This document shows, piece by piece, positions 1 to 8,137 of a stretch of 37,165 bases of DNA. Position 1 is the first letter of the stretch. Each line of letters opens with the position of its first letter. A program made the translations under genes and the position numbers. The notes under the pieces were generated by a model. That model worked only from the letters and a program-made list of their open reading frames with translations. It was not told the DNA's origin and ran no database searches. The DNA is taken from NCBI GenBank assembly GCA_023717565.1, contig JAMQPI010000310.1, forward strand, positions 1-37,165, read 5' to 3'. The DNA comes from Pyrinomonadaceae bacterium (GTDB lineage: Bacteria > Acidobacteriota > Blastocatellia > Pyrinomonadales > Pyrinomonadaceae).

Positions 1-1
1 C

Positions 2-1267
2 AAGATTGTCGATCTGCTGGCGGAGCGTTTCGATATTGTGGTCCGTTATCAGGGCGGACACAACGCCGGCCACTCTGTGCAGGTTGGTGATCGCTCCTTC
101 GTGTTGCACCTGCTTCCTTCCGGGATCGTACACCAGGGCAATATCTGCGTGCTCGGCAATGGCATGGTGATCGATCCGAAAGCATTCTTTGAAGAAGCCG
201 ACCGACTGATGGAACAGGGTATTGAGGTCTCGCCCGACAGGGTCAAGATCAGTTCGCGTGCGCACCTGATACTTCCCTACCATCGGGCTCTAGACCACAC
301 CAGCGAAGAGCGGCTCGGCAATGAGAAAGTTGGTACGACCCTGCGAGGGATTGGACCGGCTTACGAGGACAAGGCAGGCCGTAGGGGAATCCGCACGGCC
401 GACGCCCTGGTGCCTGATGTCTTGCGGTCTCGGATTGAGCGAAATCTCGAAGATGCGAACCGGATCATCCAGGCTTATGGTGGTGAGAAACTCGACGTCG
501 ACGAGATCTTCAACGAGATGTCGAGACTCACTGAACGACTCGGCAACTTCATCGGCGATACGACACACTATCTGAATATGGCGGCCGCCGCAGGGCAGTC
601 AATACTTCTCGAAGGGGCGCAGGCGACGCTGCTGGACGTAGATCATGGGACCTACCCGTTCGTTACCTCATCGAGTACTACCGTGGGTGGCGCGATTTGT
701 GGTACCGGTCTCGCGCCAAATCGACTCACCGGCGTGCTGGGGATTGTGCGCACGTATACGACGCGTGTCGGTGAGGGACCATTCCCAACTGAGATGCTTG
801 AAGGTGAGGCTGAACTGGGCCAGCTCATTCGCGAGCGTGGCCGCGAGTACGGCGCCTCCACGGGTCGACCACGTCGCTGCGGCTGGTTTGACGCGTTCGC
901 CACGCGTTACGCCGCGGAGATCAACGGCTTCACGTCGGTGGCGCTCACCAAGCTGGACGTGCTCGACTCTCTGGATGAGATAAAGGTCTGCACTGGTTAC
1001 AAGTTGGATGGGCGAGTCCTTGATTCGCTCCCGGCTGTTGCTCAGGACCTGCGTCGCATCGAACCGATCTACGCAACGCTGCCGGGCTGGAAATCTTCCA
1101 CGGTGGGCACTACTGATATGAATTCCCTTCCCGCTAATGCCCGCCGCTACGTCGACTTTCTCTCCGAACAAATTGGTGTAGAAATCGGCTTAGTCTCCAC
1201 CGGCCCTGAGCGCTCCCAAACAATCATCGTCCACGACTCCGCCCTCGGCACCTGGCTCGCCAACTAA
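2..1267 (+). CDS. purA: Adenylosuccinate synthase, 5'-truncated by window edge
   Basis: PurA makes adenylosuccinate from IMP and aspartate using GTP, the first committed step from IMP to AMP, in the cytoplasm. The reading frame is open back to base 2 and reads KIVDLLAERFD before the ORF-track start, so the GTG at 38 is internal and roughly ten N-terminal residues (the GDEGKGK loop side) lie outside the window. Family landmarks visible are RYQGGHNAGH (IMP/GTP site), GIGPAYEDK, the LLEGAQATLLDVDHGTYPFVTSS block and STGRPRRCGWFDA followed by LTKLDVLD. The C-terminus ends in the usual VSTGPERSQTI region, so the 3' end is intact. About 421 codons are present, against a usual length near 430. A tRNA gene and a decayed ORF follow on the same strand. 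Identification is secure. Confidence 0.97.
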   Translation, partial: KIVDLLAERFDIVVRYQGGHNAGHSVQVGDRSFVLHLLPSGIVHQGNICVLGNGMVIDPKAFFEEADRLMEQGIEVSPDRVKISSRAHLILPYHRALDHTSEERLGNEKVGTTLRGIGPAYEDKAGRRGIRTADALVPDVLRSRIERNLEDANRIIQAYGGEKLDVDEIFNEMSRLTERLGNFIGDTTHYLNMAAAAGQSILLEGAQATLLDVDHGTYPFVTSSSTTVGGAICGTGLAPNRLTGVLGIVRTYTTRVGEGPFPTEMLEGEAELGQLIRERGREYGASTGRPRRCGWFDAFATRYAAEINGFTSVALTKLDVLDSLDEIKVCTGYKLDGRVLDSLPAVAQDLRRIEPIYATLPGWKSSTVGTTDMNSLPANARRYVDFLSEQIGVEIGLVSTGPERSQTIIVHDSALGTWLAN

Positions 1268-1274
1268 TTCAAAG

Positions 1275-1412
1275 TCCAACGTAAATGTCCGATATGCTTC
1301 AGCTTGTCGTCGAGATGGGCAAGGCTCAATGTGCGACGCTAGTGGTAGTTTCATGACTTGAGTGTCCATAATGTTGACGACAAGCTGAAGCATGTCGGAC
1401 ATTTACGTTGGA
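1275..1412. repeat. 37-bp near-perfect inverted repeat with 64-nt spacer
   Basis: The left arm (1275-1311, beginning TCCAACGTAAATGTCCGA) and right arm (1376-1412) are reverse complements with a single mismatch (T versus C at the 18th position of the left arm) over 37 bp. The spacer of 64 nt has no ORF. The structure begins 8 nt after the purA stop and ends about 50 nt before tRNA-Lys. The right arm is followed by further TTGGAC direct copies. It could act as a large transcript hairpin ending purA mRNA, or be a non-autonomous MITE/REP-like element. No clear target-site duplication was seen. Confidence 0.85.
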
Positions 1413-1414
1413 CA

Positions 1415-1444
1415 TTGGACGTTGGACTTTCCGTTAGGTAGAAT
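1415..1444 (+). promoter_or_regulatory. Candidate promoter for tRNA-Lys
   Basis: TTGGAC (1415-1420) and TAGAAT (1439-1444) are separated by 18 nt and lie about 20 nt before the tRNA 5' end, as expected for a sigma70-type promoter. TAGAAT matches the -10 consensus in 5 of 6 positions, but the -35 is weak. Adjacent copies of TTGGAC arise from the end of the inverted repeat. This is a weak call from sequence only. Confidence 0.3.
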
Positions 1445-1464
1445 GCCATTCATCCGTTTGATGT

Positions 1465-1537
<73 letters not shown>

Positions 1538-1594
1538 AATTCAATAACTCACCCAAACAAAGAAAGGCGGTGGCTCACCAGGCCGCAAGATCTT

Positions 1595-1756
1595 ATGGCA
1601 AAAAAACAGAACAGTGGACTCTCCGTAAAAGCTCATCGTGGAGATGCCAAAACACTTGTCGCTTTAAATCTGCCTAAAGCGAAGACGAAGAATCTGGCGG
1701 GGTCTTCGATCGAAGTCGCTCCCAAGGGCCAGAAATCGTACTTTCTGCAAGAATAA
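1595..1756 (+). CDS. Small basic ORF, probable truncated N-terminal stub of a phospholipase-D-like protein
   Basis: This 53-codon ORF is too short for the ORF track. It starts MAKKQNSGLSVKAHRGDAKT and ends SYFLQE. The pattern 'VKAxxGDAKTLxAxNL ... NLAGxxIxVxPxGQxxYxL' resembles, from memory, the N-terminal segment of bacterial PLD-domain proteins, where it precedes two HKD domains. The in-frame stop at 1754 looks like a frameshift product: shifting one base at 1751/1752 gives NNLRFKVDRLLF, which continues the expected 'YxLQNNLRF' pattern until a TGA at 1794-1796. No HKD domains follow, because a Tat-secreted oxidoreductase begins at 1819. It is therefore best read as a relic; a genuine small protein is the alternative. 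There is a weak AAGGCGG upstream. Confidence 0.5.
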   Translation: MAKKQNSGLSVKAHRGDAKTLVALNLPKAKTKNLAGSSIEVAPKGQKSYFLQE

Positions 1757-1818
1757 CTTGCGGTTCAAAGTGGATCGCTTGCTATTCCGTTCGTGACGTT
1801 TGTGACTTCCATACACCT

Positions 1819-3018
1819 ATGAAAAACCGGAATTCAATTAGCTCCAGGCGTGATTTCTTAAGACGATGTTCGCTGGCGACGGCGGGGCTCGCTGCTGGAA
1901 TTAGTCTTCATCCGCGCCTGACCACTATGGGTCGTTTCGGAGAGCGCCGACTGGGTGTGGCATTGCTCGGGCTGGGCCGGTACGCGACCGGACAACTGGG
2001 ACCCGCCTTATTGGAAACTAAGCGTTGTTATCTCGCCGGCGTTGTGACAGGCCATCCGGAGAAGGCCCAGAAGTGGGCACAAACCTACAAGCTGAATAAG
2101 AAGAACCTTTACAACTACGAGAACCTCGATCGGATTGCTGACAATCCGGAGATTGATATCATCTACGTGGTTACGCCTCCAGGTCTTCATCCCGAGTTCG
2201 TGATCCGGGCGGCTAAAGCAGGCAAGCACGTAATCTCGGAAAAGCCGATGGCCACAACCGTAGCTGACTGCGATCGGATGATCGCCGCGTGCAAAGCGGC
2301 TAAGGTAAAACTCGGCATCGGCTATCGTCTGCACTACGATCCCTTTCACAAAGAAATGGTGCGCCTGTCCAGCCAGTCAGAGCTTGGGCCAATCACCGGG
2401 ATGACGGGTCGCTTTGCCTTTGTGCTGGGCGAACGCGAGTTTCGGATCGACAAGAAGCTGGGCGGCGGCGGACCGCTGATGGATCTGGGTATTTACCTTA
2501 TCCACGCCGCTTGTATGGCCACCGGGAGCACGCCGGTTTCAGTAAAGGCACACGAAGAACCAAAACAAAAGCCGGAACTCTTCAATGAGGTCGAAGAATC
2601 TCTTAGTTGGACCATGGAGTTTTCAACCGGCGCCAAATTGGATGCGTCTACCAGCTTCAACGGTAGCGGCAACCAGTTTCGGGTTGAGGGAAAGAAGGGT
2701 TGGATCGAGTTCAAACAGGCGTTTTCTTATCGCGGTCTCGTCTGTGATACGAGTCGCGGGCCGATGACCTACCCGACAATCAATCAGCAAGCCGCCCAGA
2801 TGGATGATTTTGCTGACTGTATCCTGACTGGCCGCGACACCATCGTGCCAGGTGAACTTGGCCGTCGTGATATGCAGATAATCACCGCTATCTATGAATC
2901 TGCGCGAACAGGCAGAAGCGTGTCGGTCCGGACTAGCGGCGGACTAGCGATAACCACCCCAGAGTATCGACAAACTCCCAGCGTTGATAGATACCGCGCG
3001 GCGGTACCGACCTCATGA
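1819..3018 (+). CDS. Tat-exported Gfo/Idh/MocA family oxidoreductase
   Basis: A 399-aa NAD(P)-dependent sugar or polyol dehydrogenase-like protein of the glucose-fructose oxidoreductase family. Residues 1-30 form a twin-arginine signal (SSRRDFLRR followed by a hydrophobic stretch), so it is predicted to be exported folded with its cofactor. A Rossmann segment VALLGLGRYA lies near 47-56, the family EKP motif (HVISEKPMA) at 138-145, and the C-domain GGGPLMDLGIYLIH at 216-229, where Asp222 and His229 are likely catalytic or substrate positions. Length is normal for the family. The gene is monocistronic and ends 15 bp from the convergent PEP-CTERM gene. No clear Shine-Dalgarno precedes the ATG. 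The substrate cannot be told from sequence; many acidobacterial paralogues act on unknown sugars. Confidence 0.9.
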   Translation: MKNRNSISSRRDFLRRCSLATAGLAAGISLHPRLTTMGRFGERRLGVALLGLGRYATGQLGPALLETKRCYLAGVVTGHPEKAQKWAQTYKLNKKNLYNYENLDRIADNPEIDIIYVVTPPGLHPEFVIRAAKAGKHVISEKPMATTVADCDRMIAACKAAKVKLGIGYRLHYDPFHKEMVRLSSQSELGPITGMTGRFAFVLGEREFRIDKKLGGGGPLMDLGIYLIHAACMATGSTPVSVKAHEEPKQKPELFNEVEESLSWTMEFSTGAKLDASTSFNGSGNQFRVEGKKGWIEFKQAFSYRGLVCDTSRGPMTYPTINQQAAQMDDFADCILTGRDTIVPGELGRRDMQIITAIYESARTGRSVSVRTSGGLAITTPEYRQTPSVDRYRAAVPTS

Positions 3019-3033
3019 GACCGCCGCGCCGAG

Positions 3034-3675
3034 TCACTGCAACCGCCGCTGCCTGAGCCTCCTTCGCTGTAAAGCTGCCAGCCCTCCCAATCCACTTCCT
3101 AGCAACAACATAGTCATGGGCTCAGGCACCGGTGCCGTACCAGCCTGAGTTACCGTCACTGTCGCAAACTGCGAGGTGAAGACAATCGGAGTCGTCGCGC
3201 CGGTAATATCGATCACGAATAGAGCGTTGGCTCCCGTGGGGTCCGACGTCGTAAACGGCGTGAACGTGCTGTTGAGCAGGAAGAACGAGAATGAATCGGG
3301 TGTGGAACCCCCGACGAAATTCGAACTGAGCGTCAGTGAAAACGTCGTTAAGCCGCTTCCGAACGTAGTGCCCTGCAAGAATTCGTTGAAGAACACAGAC
3401 GTTGTTAGTATCAAAGGTGGGCCGGTCAGCGAGCCCGTTACATTGCCGGCGCTGGACGACAAACCCAACACTCCCGTCGTGGTGAACGCGGCAATTGTAG
3501 CCGTGTTGTTCTGCAACGGAATTCCGCCGAGAAAATCGAAGGCCAGGAACCCCGCGGTACCGGCAATCGGTGTCGTGTTGATCGACACATTAAAAGTGAT
3601 GGGATCAGCCGATGCTCGCGTGAAACTGAGCAGCGCGCAGGCAACTAAGAGGATGGATCGAAACAGCGTTTTCAT
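3034..3675 (-). CDS. PEP-CTERM sorting-domain protein
   Basis: A 213-aa secreted protein. Residues 1-23 are a Sec signal peptide ending near RASA-D. The middle is a beta-rich Thr/Ser/Gly/Phe sequence, including the segment FLAFDFLGG that I associate with a recurrent PEP-CTERM family. The C-terminus has the full tripartite signal: VPEP at 183-186, a hydrophobic stretch (MLLLGSGLGGLAAL), then an Arg-rich tail. Such proteins are processed by an exosortase and placed at the cell surface, often with exopolysaccharide; no exosortase gene is in this window. The start is supported by AAGGAGG six nt before the ATG. It lies 24 nt after the lipase-like gene on the same strand, so the two are probably co-transcribed. 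The specific function is unknown. Confidence 0.9.
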   Translation of the reverse strand: MKTLFRSILLVACALLSFTRASADPITFNVSINTTPIAGTAGFLAFDFLGGIPLQNNTATIAAFTTTGVLGLSSSAGNVTGSLTGPPLILTTSVFFNEFLQGTTFGSGLTTFSLTLSSNFVGGSTPDSFSFFLLNSTFTPFTTSDPTGANALFVIDITGATTPIVFTSQFATVTVTQAGTAPVPEPMTMLLLGSGLGGLAALQRRRLRQRRLQ

Positions 3676-3699
3676 GATTCCTCCTTGGAATATTCCTGA

Positions 3700-6624
3700 T
3701 TAGGGGGCAACCGAAGTACGGTACAAATTCAGTGAATAGTTAATCGCGCTCCGGTCGGGATTAAGGAATCGCAGGGTGAATTGCGCACTGCCGCCCGGCG
3801 GCAATGATAAGCCTTCACCCGGAAGAGGTATCGTCAGGTAAGAACTGCCAACCGGCGCCAGAGCCTCCGTTAAGCCCGATTTATTAACCAGGGTCACGTT
3901 AGGCGTCAGGCCGGAGAACACGAGGTATAGGGAAGCCGGCAGCGTCACAGCTGACGTGTTGGTAATCCTCAAGTCCTGAACGAAGAAGCCAGTCACGCGA
4001 TCCAACCTGAGCCCAGATCGGGAGATGGTCACTTGTGACGTGAGATCGGCTGGCGCCAGCGGGCTCGCCGGATCTTCCACCACAAAAGTCGCAAAGTCAG
4101 AAAGGCTTCCGCTCCTCGCGGCGACGGAGCCAAAGCCCTGGCCTACGATCTGGACCAACCCGTCACCGTTTACTGTCACCACTGATTCGTTGCTGGATGT
4201 GTAAGTGGTGCCAGTGAATGGCGAGGTGAGATCGAGCACCGAGCCGTCGGCGTAGGTTCCGTTAAGGTACAACTGCTGATCTGGCGCGTCTGGTGCAACC
4301 AGGAAGTTGTGTTGCTGCAGCGCGATGCTGTCGGGAGTTCCAGTCGGCCTGATGCCAACAACCACAGGAGCACCCGCGAAGTAATTTCCAACCGTATCGG
4401 TGAAATCCGGTGTGATCGTTAGAGGTCCGGTGATCGCCGGCGGAACAACAAACGTTGCCGAGAAGCTCAGGCCAGCAGTGAAGGTAGCAGAAACATGCGT
4501 CAGGTTTTCCAGCGTTGCGCCTACCGTGTTGGCAGGCGTGAGCGGCGGCGCTAACTCCACAACCATATTGACTGTTTCTCCGGGAGCGAAGATGGTTCCA
4601 GCAGCCGGGCTCGTTAGAGTTACCCGGGGATCTACAGCGGCGGGAACATCATCTCCACCCTTGCCGATTGCTTCCTTATTGAAATACGTTTGCGAAGCCA
4701 GAGGATTGGCCGCTCCTCTCATTGGGCCCCCTGGTCCGCACTGGTTCGCATAGTCCTGCTGGTCAAGTGCCCCGCCTCGCCCAGGTACCGTCCTGGGAGT
4801 ACCGGCTCCATTCGACAGCACCCCTGGCAACGTCGACGCGAGACCGCTGTCTGGCCCGTCGAGGATCTGAAACGATCTAGTCGCTACGTTGGCGCCATCT
4901 GTGATGCCGCGTTGCACGCCGGGAATTCCGGGGATGTGGAAGTGAATGTACTCGGTGAAGTTGACACCGCCGAGGCCACCTTGCTGGCTGGACAGCGGCA
5001 CTACCGCATCATTCATTTCACGGAAGCGAAATCCATCTACCGTCGCCTGAGGAAAGTGGAACGCGAAGTTGGTGCATATCGCCGCACCGCTGACTGGATC
5101 AAATACATAGTTAGTGCAGTACCTTTCAGTCAGCGCGCTCTCGAACGACTTGATGCCGAAGAAAGTCGCACCGCCCCAATACGGCGCAGGACTCGCAGGA
5201 GTGCCGGCTGGACCACCCGTTCCGGTGATTACCTGCGACTTCAGATTTGTGCCACCAGACATCACCTGCAACGCGGGACTGTTTTCCGACAGATCGCAGA
5301 CCGCGCCGTTCACAATGCTGCCACCAGTGATGCCGTTGACCGTCGCCACGGCCCTCGCAGGGTTTACTCGGTGCAGTCCGACGAGCAGATTAGCGAAGTT
5401 ACTTCCGAAATGTGGCGTATCGAGCGTAATCAGCCGGTGTACGTCGCCCTTGTCTAGGTTGTCGGGCCGCATATAGTTAGCGCTGCCCGCAAAGAGGCGC
5501 GTCAACAACCCTCCCATGCTGTGACCTATTACGTCGGCTTGGGTGCCGGCGTAACCCTTGCGCCGGAAATTGGTGAGAGCTTGATTGATGAACCCCTGCA
5601 CCCGCGTTTGATTTGTCGAGAAACTTGAGCCATTGGTTGGCCGATAGTCTCCAGCATATGTTGTATGAGTCTGATCGTTGCGCACGAAGTCGCTGTTCCA
5701 GCCACTACCATCGCTCCAGACTCCGTGAATCAACATCACTGGCGGGCGAACGATCTTTGTCTGCGCGCGAAACCTGCTGGTATTCCCGTTGCCAATATTA
5801 GGAGTGAAGGTGAACTCCACCGTGATGGTCCGGCTGTTCGATGAATCGCCGTAGAAGCTCGGCGGCGTGTAGTAGGAGAAGCCGTAGTTCAAGCCGGAGA
5901 CGGGTTGCGTCGTGGTCAACGGCGTCTGAACTGTGCCCTGATCCAGAGAAGAAGTGGAGACGATCTCGAAACAGCCGGTCCCGGTCAGACCCGAAACCGT
6001 TCGCAGCAGCAGAGCATTCACTCCATCACTGGCAACACCCTGGATCGGCAGGCCACACATCGCCTGGAGTGCCGGATTGGTTGTTAACGCTGAAGCACCG
6101 GCATCGCGGCAGGCCTTAATGGGATCGTTGGCGTCCAGAAACTTCTTATCGATGCCGGCGCCAGACTTGTTGACGTCCCAGGCGCCGAGGGGAAAAACGC
6201 TCACGACGAAGCCAGGTGTCAGAGGTGTGATTCTGAGCAGCGTCTGGCCCACGCTAATACCGAAAATCGTGAAGCGGTTACTCACTGTTTGCCCTTCCGG
6301 GATGGTGACAATCGGCAGAAACCCTTGTCTCGTGTCTCCCGCGGCAACAAAAGCGGGATTGTCCGAGCTCAGCCGAAACACGGCGCCACCCATAGGCGCC
6401 GGCGCACCAATCACGACGGACAGGTTCAGAGGCTGACCCACGGGAACAGAAATGGAGTCCAATAAGCCGCCCTGATTCGGACATCCGGGTACGGCGTTGG
6501 GGGTTACCGAGTTGATGGTTCCGGGACTTTCCGGAAGGAATGGGCGAGGCTGATTCTGCGCGAAGACTGTCAAGCAGGTGCAGAACCCAACCAGGATCAG
6601 AGCCGAGGGCTTGAGGAATGACAT
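3700..6624 (-). CDS. Large secreted alpha/beta-hydrolase (lipase/esterase-like) with bacterial Ig-like C-terminal domains
   Basis: A 974-aa exported protein (signal peptide 1-22, ending VFAQ). Residues 50-290 are beta-rich with no clear family. An alpha/beta-hydrolase core begins at PPVMLIHGVW (oxyanion HG at 300-301) and has the nucleophile elbow GHSMGG at 367-372 (Ser369), followed by LITLDTPHFGS, typical of triacylglycerol lipase/PGAP1-like folds. Asp539 (REMNDAVVP) and His561 or His563 (EYIHFHIPG) are candidates for the other triad members. Residues about 667-760 look like an Ig-type domain (TLTSPAAGTIFAPGETV), 780-855 like a BIG2 domain (SSNESVVTVNGDGLVQIV), and the last 100 like another beta-sandwich. 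AAGGAGG sits seven nt before the ATG. Its partner downstream is a PEP-CTERM protein. The substrate is unknown. Confidence 0.85.
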   Translation of the reverse strand: MSFLKPSALILVGFCTCLTVFAQNQPRPFLPESPGTINSVTPNAVPGCPNQGGLLDSISVPVGQPLNLSVVIGAPAPMGGAVFRLSSDNPAFVAAGDTRQGFLPIVTIPEGQTVSNRFTIFGISVGQTLLRITPLTPGFVVSVFPLGAWDVNKSGAGIDKKFLDANDPIKACRDAGASALTTNPALQAMCGLPIQGVASDGVNALLLRTVSGLTGTGCFEIVSTSSLDQGTVQTPLTTTQPVSGLNYGFSYYTPPSFYGDSSNSRTITVEFTFTPNIGNGNTSRFRAQTKIVRPPVMLIHGVWSDGSGWNSDFVRNDQTHTTYAGDYRPTNGSSFSTNQTRVQGFINQALTNFRRKGYAGTQADVIGHSMGGLLTRLFAGSANYMRPDNLDKGDVHRLITLDTPHFGSNFANLLVGLHRVNPARAVATVNGITGGSIVNGAVCDLSENSPALQVMSGGTNLKSQVITGTGGPAGTPASPAPYWGGATFFGIKSFESALTERYCTNYVFDPVSGAAICTNFAFHFPQATVDGFRFREMNDAVVPLSSQQGGLGGVNFTEYIHFHIPGIPGVQRGITDGANVATRSFQILDGPDSGLASTLPGVLSNGAGTPRTVPGRGGALDQQDYANQCGPGGPMRGAANPLASQTYFNKEAIGKGGDDVPAAVDPRVTLTSPAAGTIFAPGETVNMVVELAPPLTPANTVGATLENLTHVSATFTAGLSFSATFVVPPAITGPLTITPDFTDTVGNYFAGAPVVVGIRPTGTPDSIALQQHNFLVAPDAPDQQLYLNGTYADGSVLDLTSPFTGTTYTSSNESVVTVNGDGLVQIVGQGFGSVAARSGSLSDFATFVVEDPASPLAPADLTSQVTISRSGLRLDRVTGFFVQDLRITNTSAVTLPASLYLVFSGLTPNVTLVNKSGLTEALAPVGSSYLTIPLPGEGLSLPPGGSAQFTLRFLNPDRSAINYSLNLYRTSVAP

Positions 6625-7267
6625 TTTTGGCCTCCTTGGTAATGGCTAGAGGCAGTTGCTGAATTGAGGTGGATAGCGGTCGGATCGCCATCACCTCAAA
6701 TGTCGCCACTGCGTGAGCGAACAGTTAGTGTGCGAAAGGCGCACACAGAACGGCAGACCTACGTTCCTGATGTCAGAGTCGTGTTAACCCGAGTTGAAGA
6801 GATTTGGAGTTTGTGCGCAACTGTCCTACTCCCACGAAGAACGTCGCTGTGTCCTGAATGCTGTCCCCTTGAAATCCCACGTAAAGAGAACCTATCTAAC
6901 AACCGGCCTTGGATGCAAAACGAGGTGAACTGAACGAGATGGCCGCCGATAACTCCACGAAATGTGGTTGGTTGTTCCCTGAGAGGGAGAGCCGCAAACG
7001 ACTGACCACGGCTTCGTACTGACTATCGGTTCGGGTACTCTACGCTCATTCTGCGTCAGTCGCAAGACTTCTCTGGATAGACGAGATTGACTCAATGACC
7101 GGCTGATTCCGACGATCCACGAATGCACCGATCCTGGCGGACTGAGCTTGAAATCGCAGATGGACTTCTGCTCGATTGACTGCGCACGCCCTTCTCGCGA
7201 CTGCACCGCAAACTCGCTAGAATCCCTTATTTCTCTGCTTTTTGAGACCTGCAAACTCAGGCCCCAA
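6625..7267. other. Intergenic stretch, no gene recognised
   Basis: About 640 bp between the lipase-like gene and the second PEP-CTERM gene. The track ORFs here (6664-6933 plus, 6892-7254 minus) lack a ribosome-binding site, a signal peptide or a recognisable motif and overlap each other in opposite frames. I see no tRNA, terminator-quality hairpin or repeat. It may hold the promoter of the lipase gene in its left part, but no confident -35/-10 pair was found. Confidence 0.5.
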
Positions 7268-7828
7268 TCAACTCTTGATACGCCGACGCCTCCGCCAAGC
7301 GGTACCCAGACCCGCGAGACCGCTACCCAGTAATAGCAGGCTCGTCGGCTCCGGTATCGGCCGAATGGTCAAAGTTAGACTGCCGAGTCGCACAGTACCA
7401 GGCCCGAGTTGCGAATAGGTCAACACGGCCACTCCGTCCGTCAACAACGAAAGATTGCCGGCAGATAAATGGAAGACAAACGGGGTCGGACCAGATGTTC
7501 CGAAGGCTCCCGTGCACGGCGCACCGGTAGCACACTGGGTAGTCTGGAGACTGTCGAGAAAGAGTGTTACCGGCGCAGTAGTACCGTTGATGGAATTTCC
7601 AAACGTACCGCTTAACGTCGCCGAGCCTATCTCAAATCCGGCCGGTAAGGTGAAACTGAAAGTCGCAACTGTCAGCTGCGGACGGGGAAAAACACCACCA
7701 ACAGTAAACGGACCGTTGAAGTCGGGAACCGTCAACGTGATTGCGTCAGCCCGCGCAGCCCTGGCTGAGCACAGGCACAGGACGACAAATAGAAACATTA
7801 TGAAACCAGACTTGTGTGAACGAAGCAT
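7268..7828 (-). CDS. PEP-CTERM sorting-domain protein
   Basis: A 186-aa secreted protein. The signal peptide spans residues 1-28 (hydrophobic FIMFLFVVLCLC, cleavage near ARA-D). The mature part is beta-rich and contains two Cys (CATGAPC, about 99-105). The C-terminal sorting signal is complete: IPEP at 158-161, the hydrophobic segment LLLLGSGLAGLG, then RRRRRIKS. AGAGG lies seven nt before the ATG. It shares little with the other PEP-CTERM protein in the window beyond signal and sorting regions. It is divergent from the PhoX-type gene across a 309-bp gap. The body matches no family I can name; a surface or biofilm-matrix role is only what is known of the class. Confidence 0.88.
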   Translation of the reverse strand: MLRSHKSGFIMFLFVVLCLCSARAARADAITLTVPDFNGPFTVGGVFPRPQLTVATFSFTLPAGFEIGSATLSGTFGNSINGTTAPVTLFLDSLQTTQCATGAPCTGAFGTSGPTPFVFHLSAGNLSLLTDGVAVLTYSQLGPGTVRLGSLTLTIRPIPEPTSLLLLGSGLAGLGTAWRRRRRIKS

Positions 7829-8137
7829 GTCTTATCCTCTCAGTTGTATTGGCCTCTAAACACAGAGGCACCTTCGTGTTTTGTGAAGTGCGGTGACAAA
7901 GGTCGAAGCAACCCTTTGCAACCTTTCGGAGATCGCTGAACAAGATAAAGTTCGAGTACCGCAAAATACACAGGTCGAGGGATCTATCAAGTTAAGTTCA
8001 ATTGAACACTCTGTGAACTCTTCACCTCCCTTCTGTTGACACCTCATTCTTAATAATCCGTTCATCGAAAGTTTACAGGCACATAACAACTCCTCCTTAA
8101 GATGCGAGCCTAACCTAAAAACCAAAGGAGAGTTGAA
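7829..8137. other. Divergent intergenic region between PEP-CTERM and PhoX-type genes
   Basis: About 310 bp that must carry the promoters of two divergent genes. It is AT-richer than its surroundings near 8035-8100. A TTGACA is at 8036-8041, but the nearest -10-like TAATAAT is only about 10 nt away, so no sigma70 promoter is called. AAGGAG at 8125-8130 is the ribosome-binding site for the GTG start at 8138. Confidence 0.5.

Noticed and set aside
4690-5457. 255-aa plus-strand ORF inside the lipase-like gene
   Set aside because: It lies antisense to a well-supported gene, has no signal, domain or ribosome-binding site, and is a by-product of codon bias.
6664-7254. Small ORFs in the gap before the second PEP-CTERM gene (89 aa plus, 120 aa minus)
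   Set aside because: No ribosome-binding site, no domain, composition like translated non-coding DNA, and the two overlap in opposite frames.
8036-8057. TTGACA plus TAATAAT as a promoter of the PhoX-type gene
   Set aside because: The spacer is only about 10 nt, too short for a sigma70 promoter.
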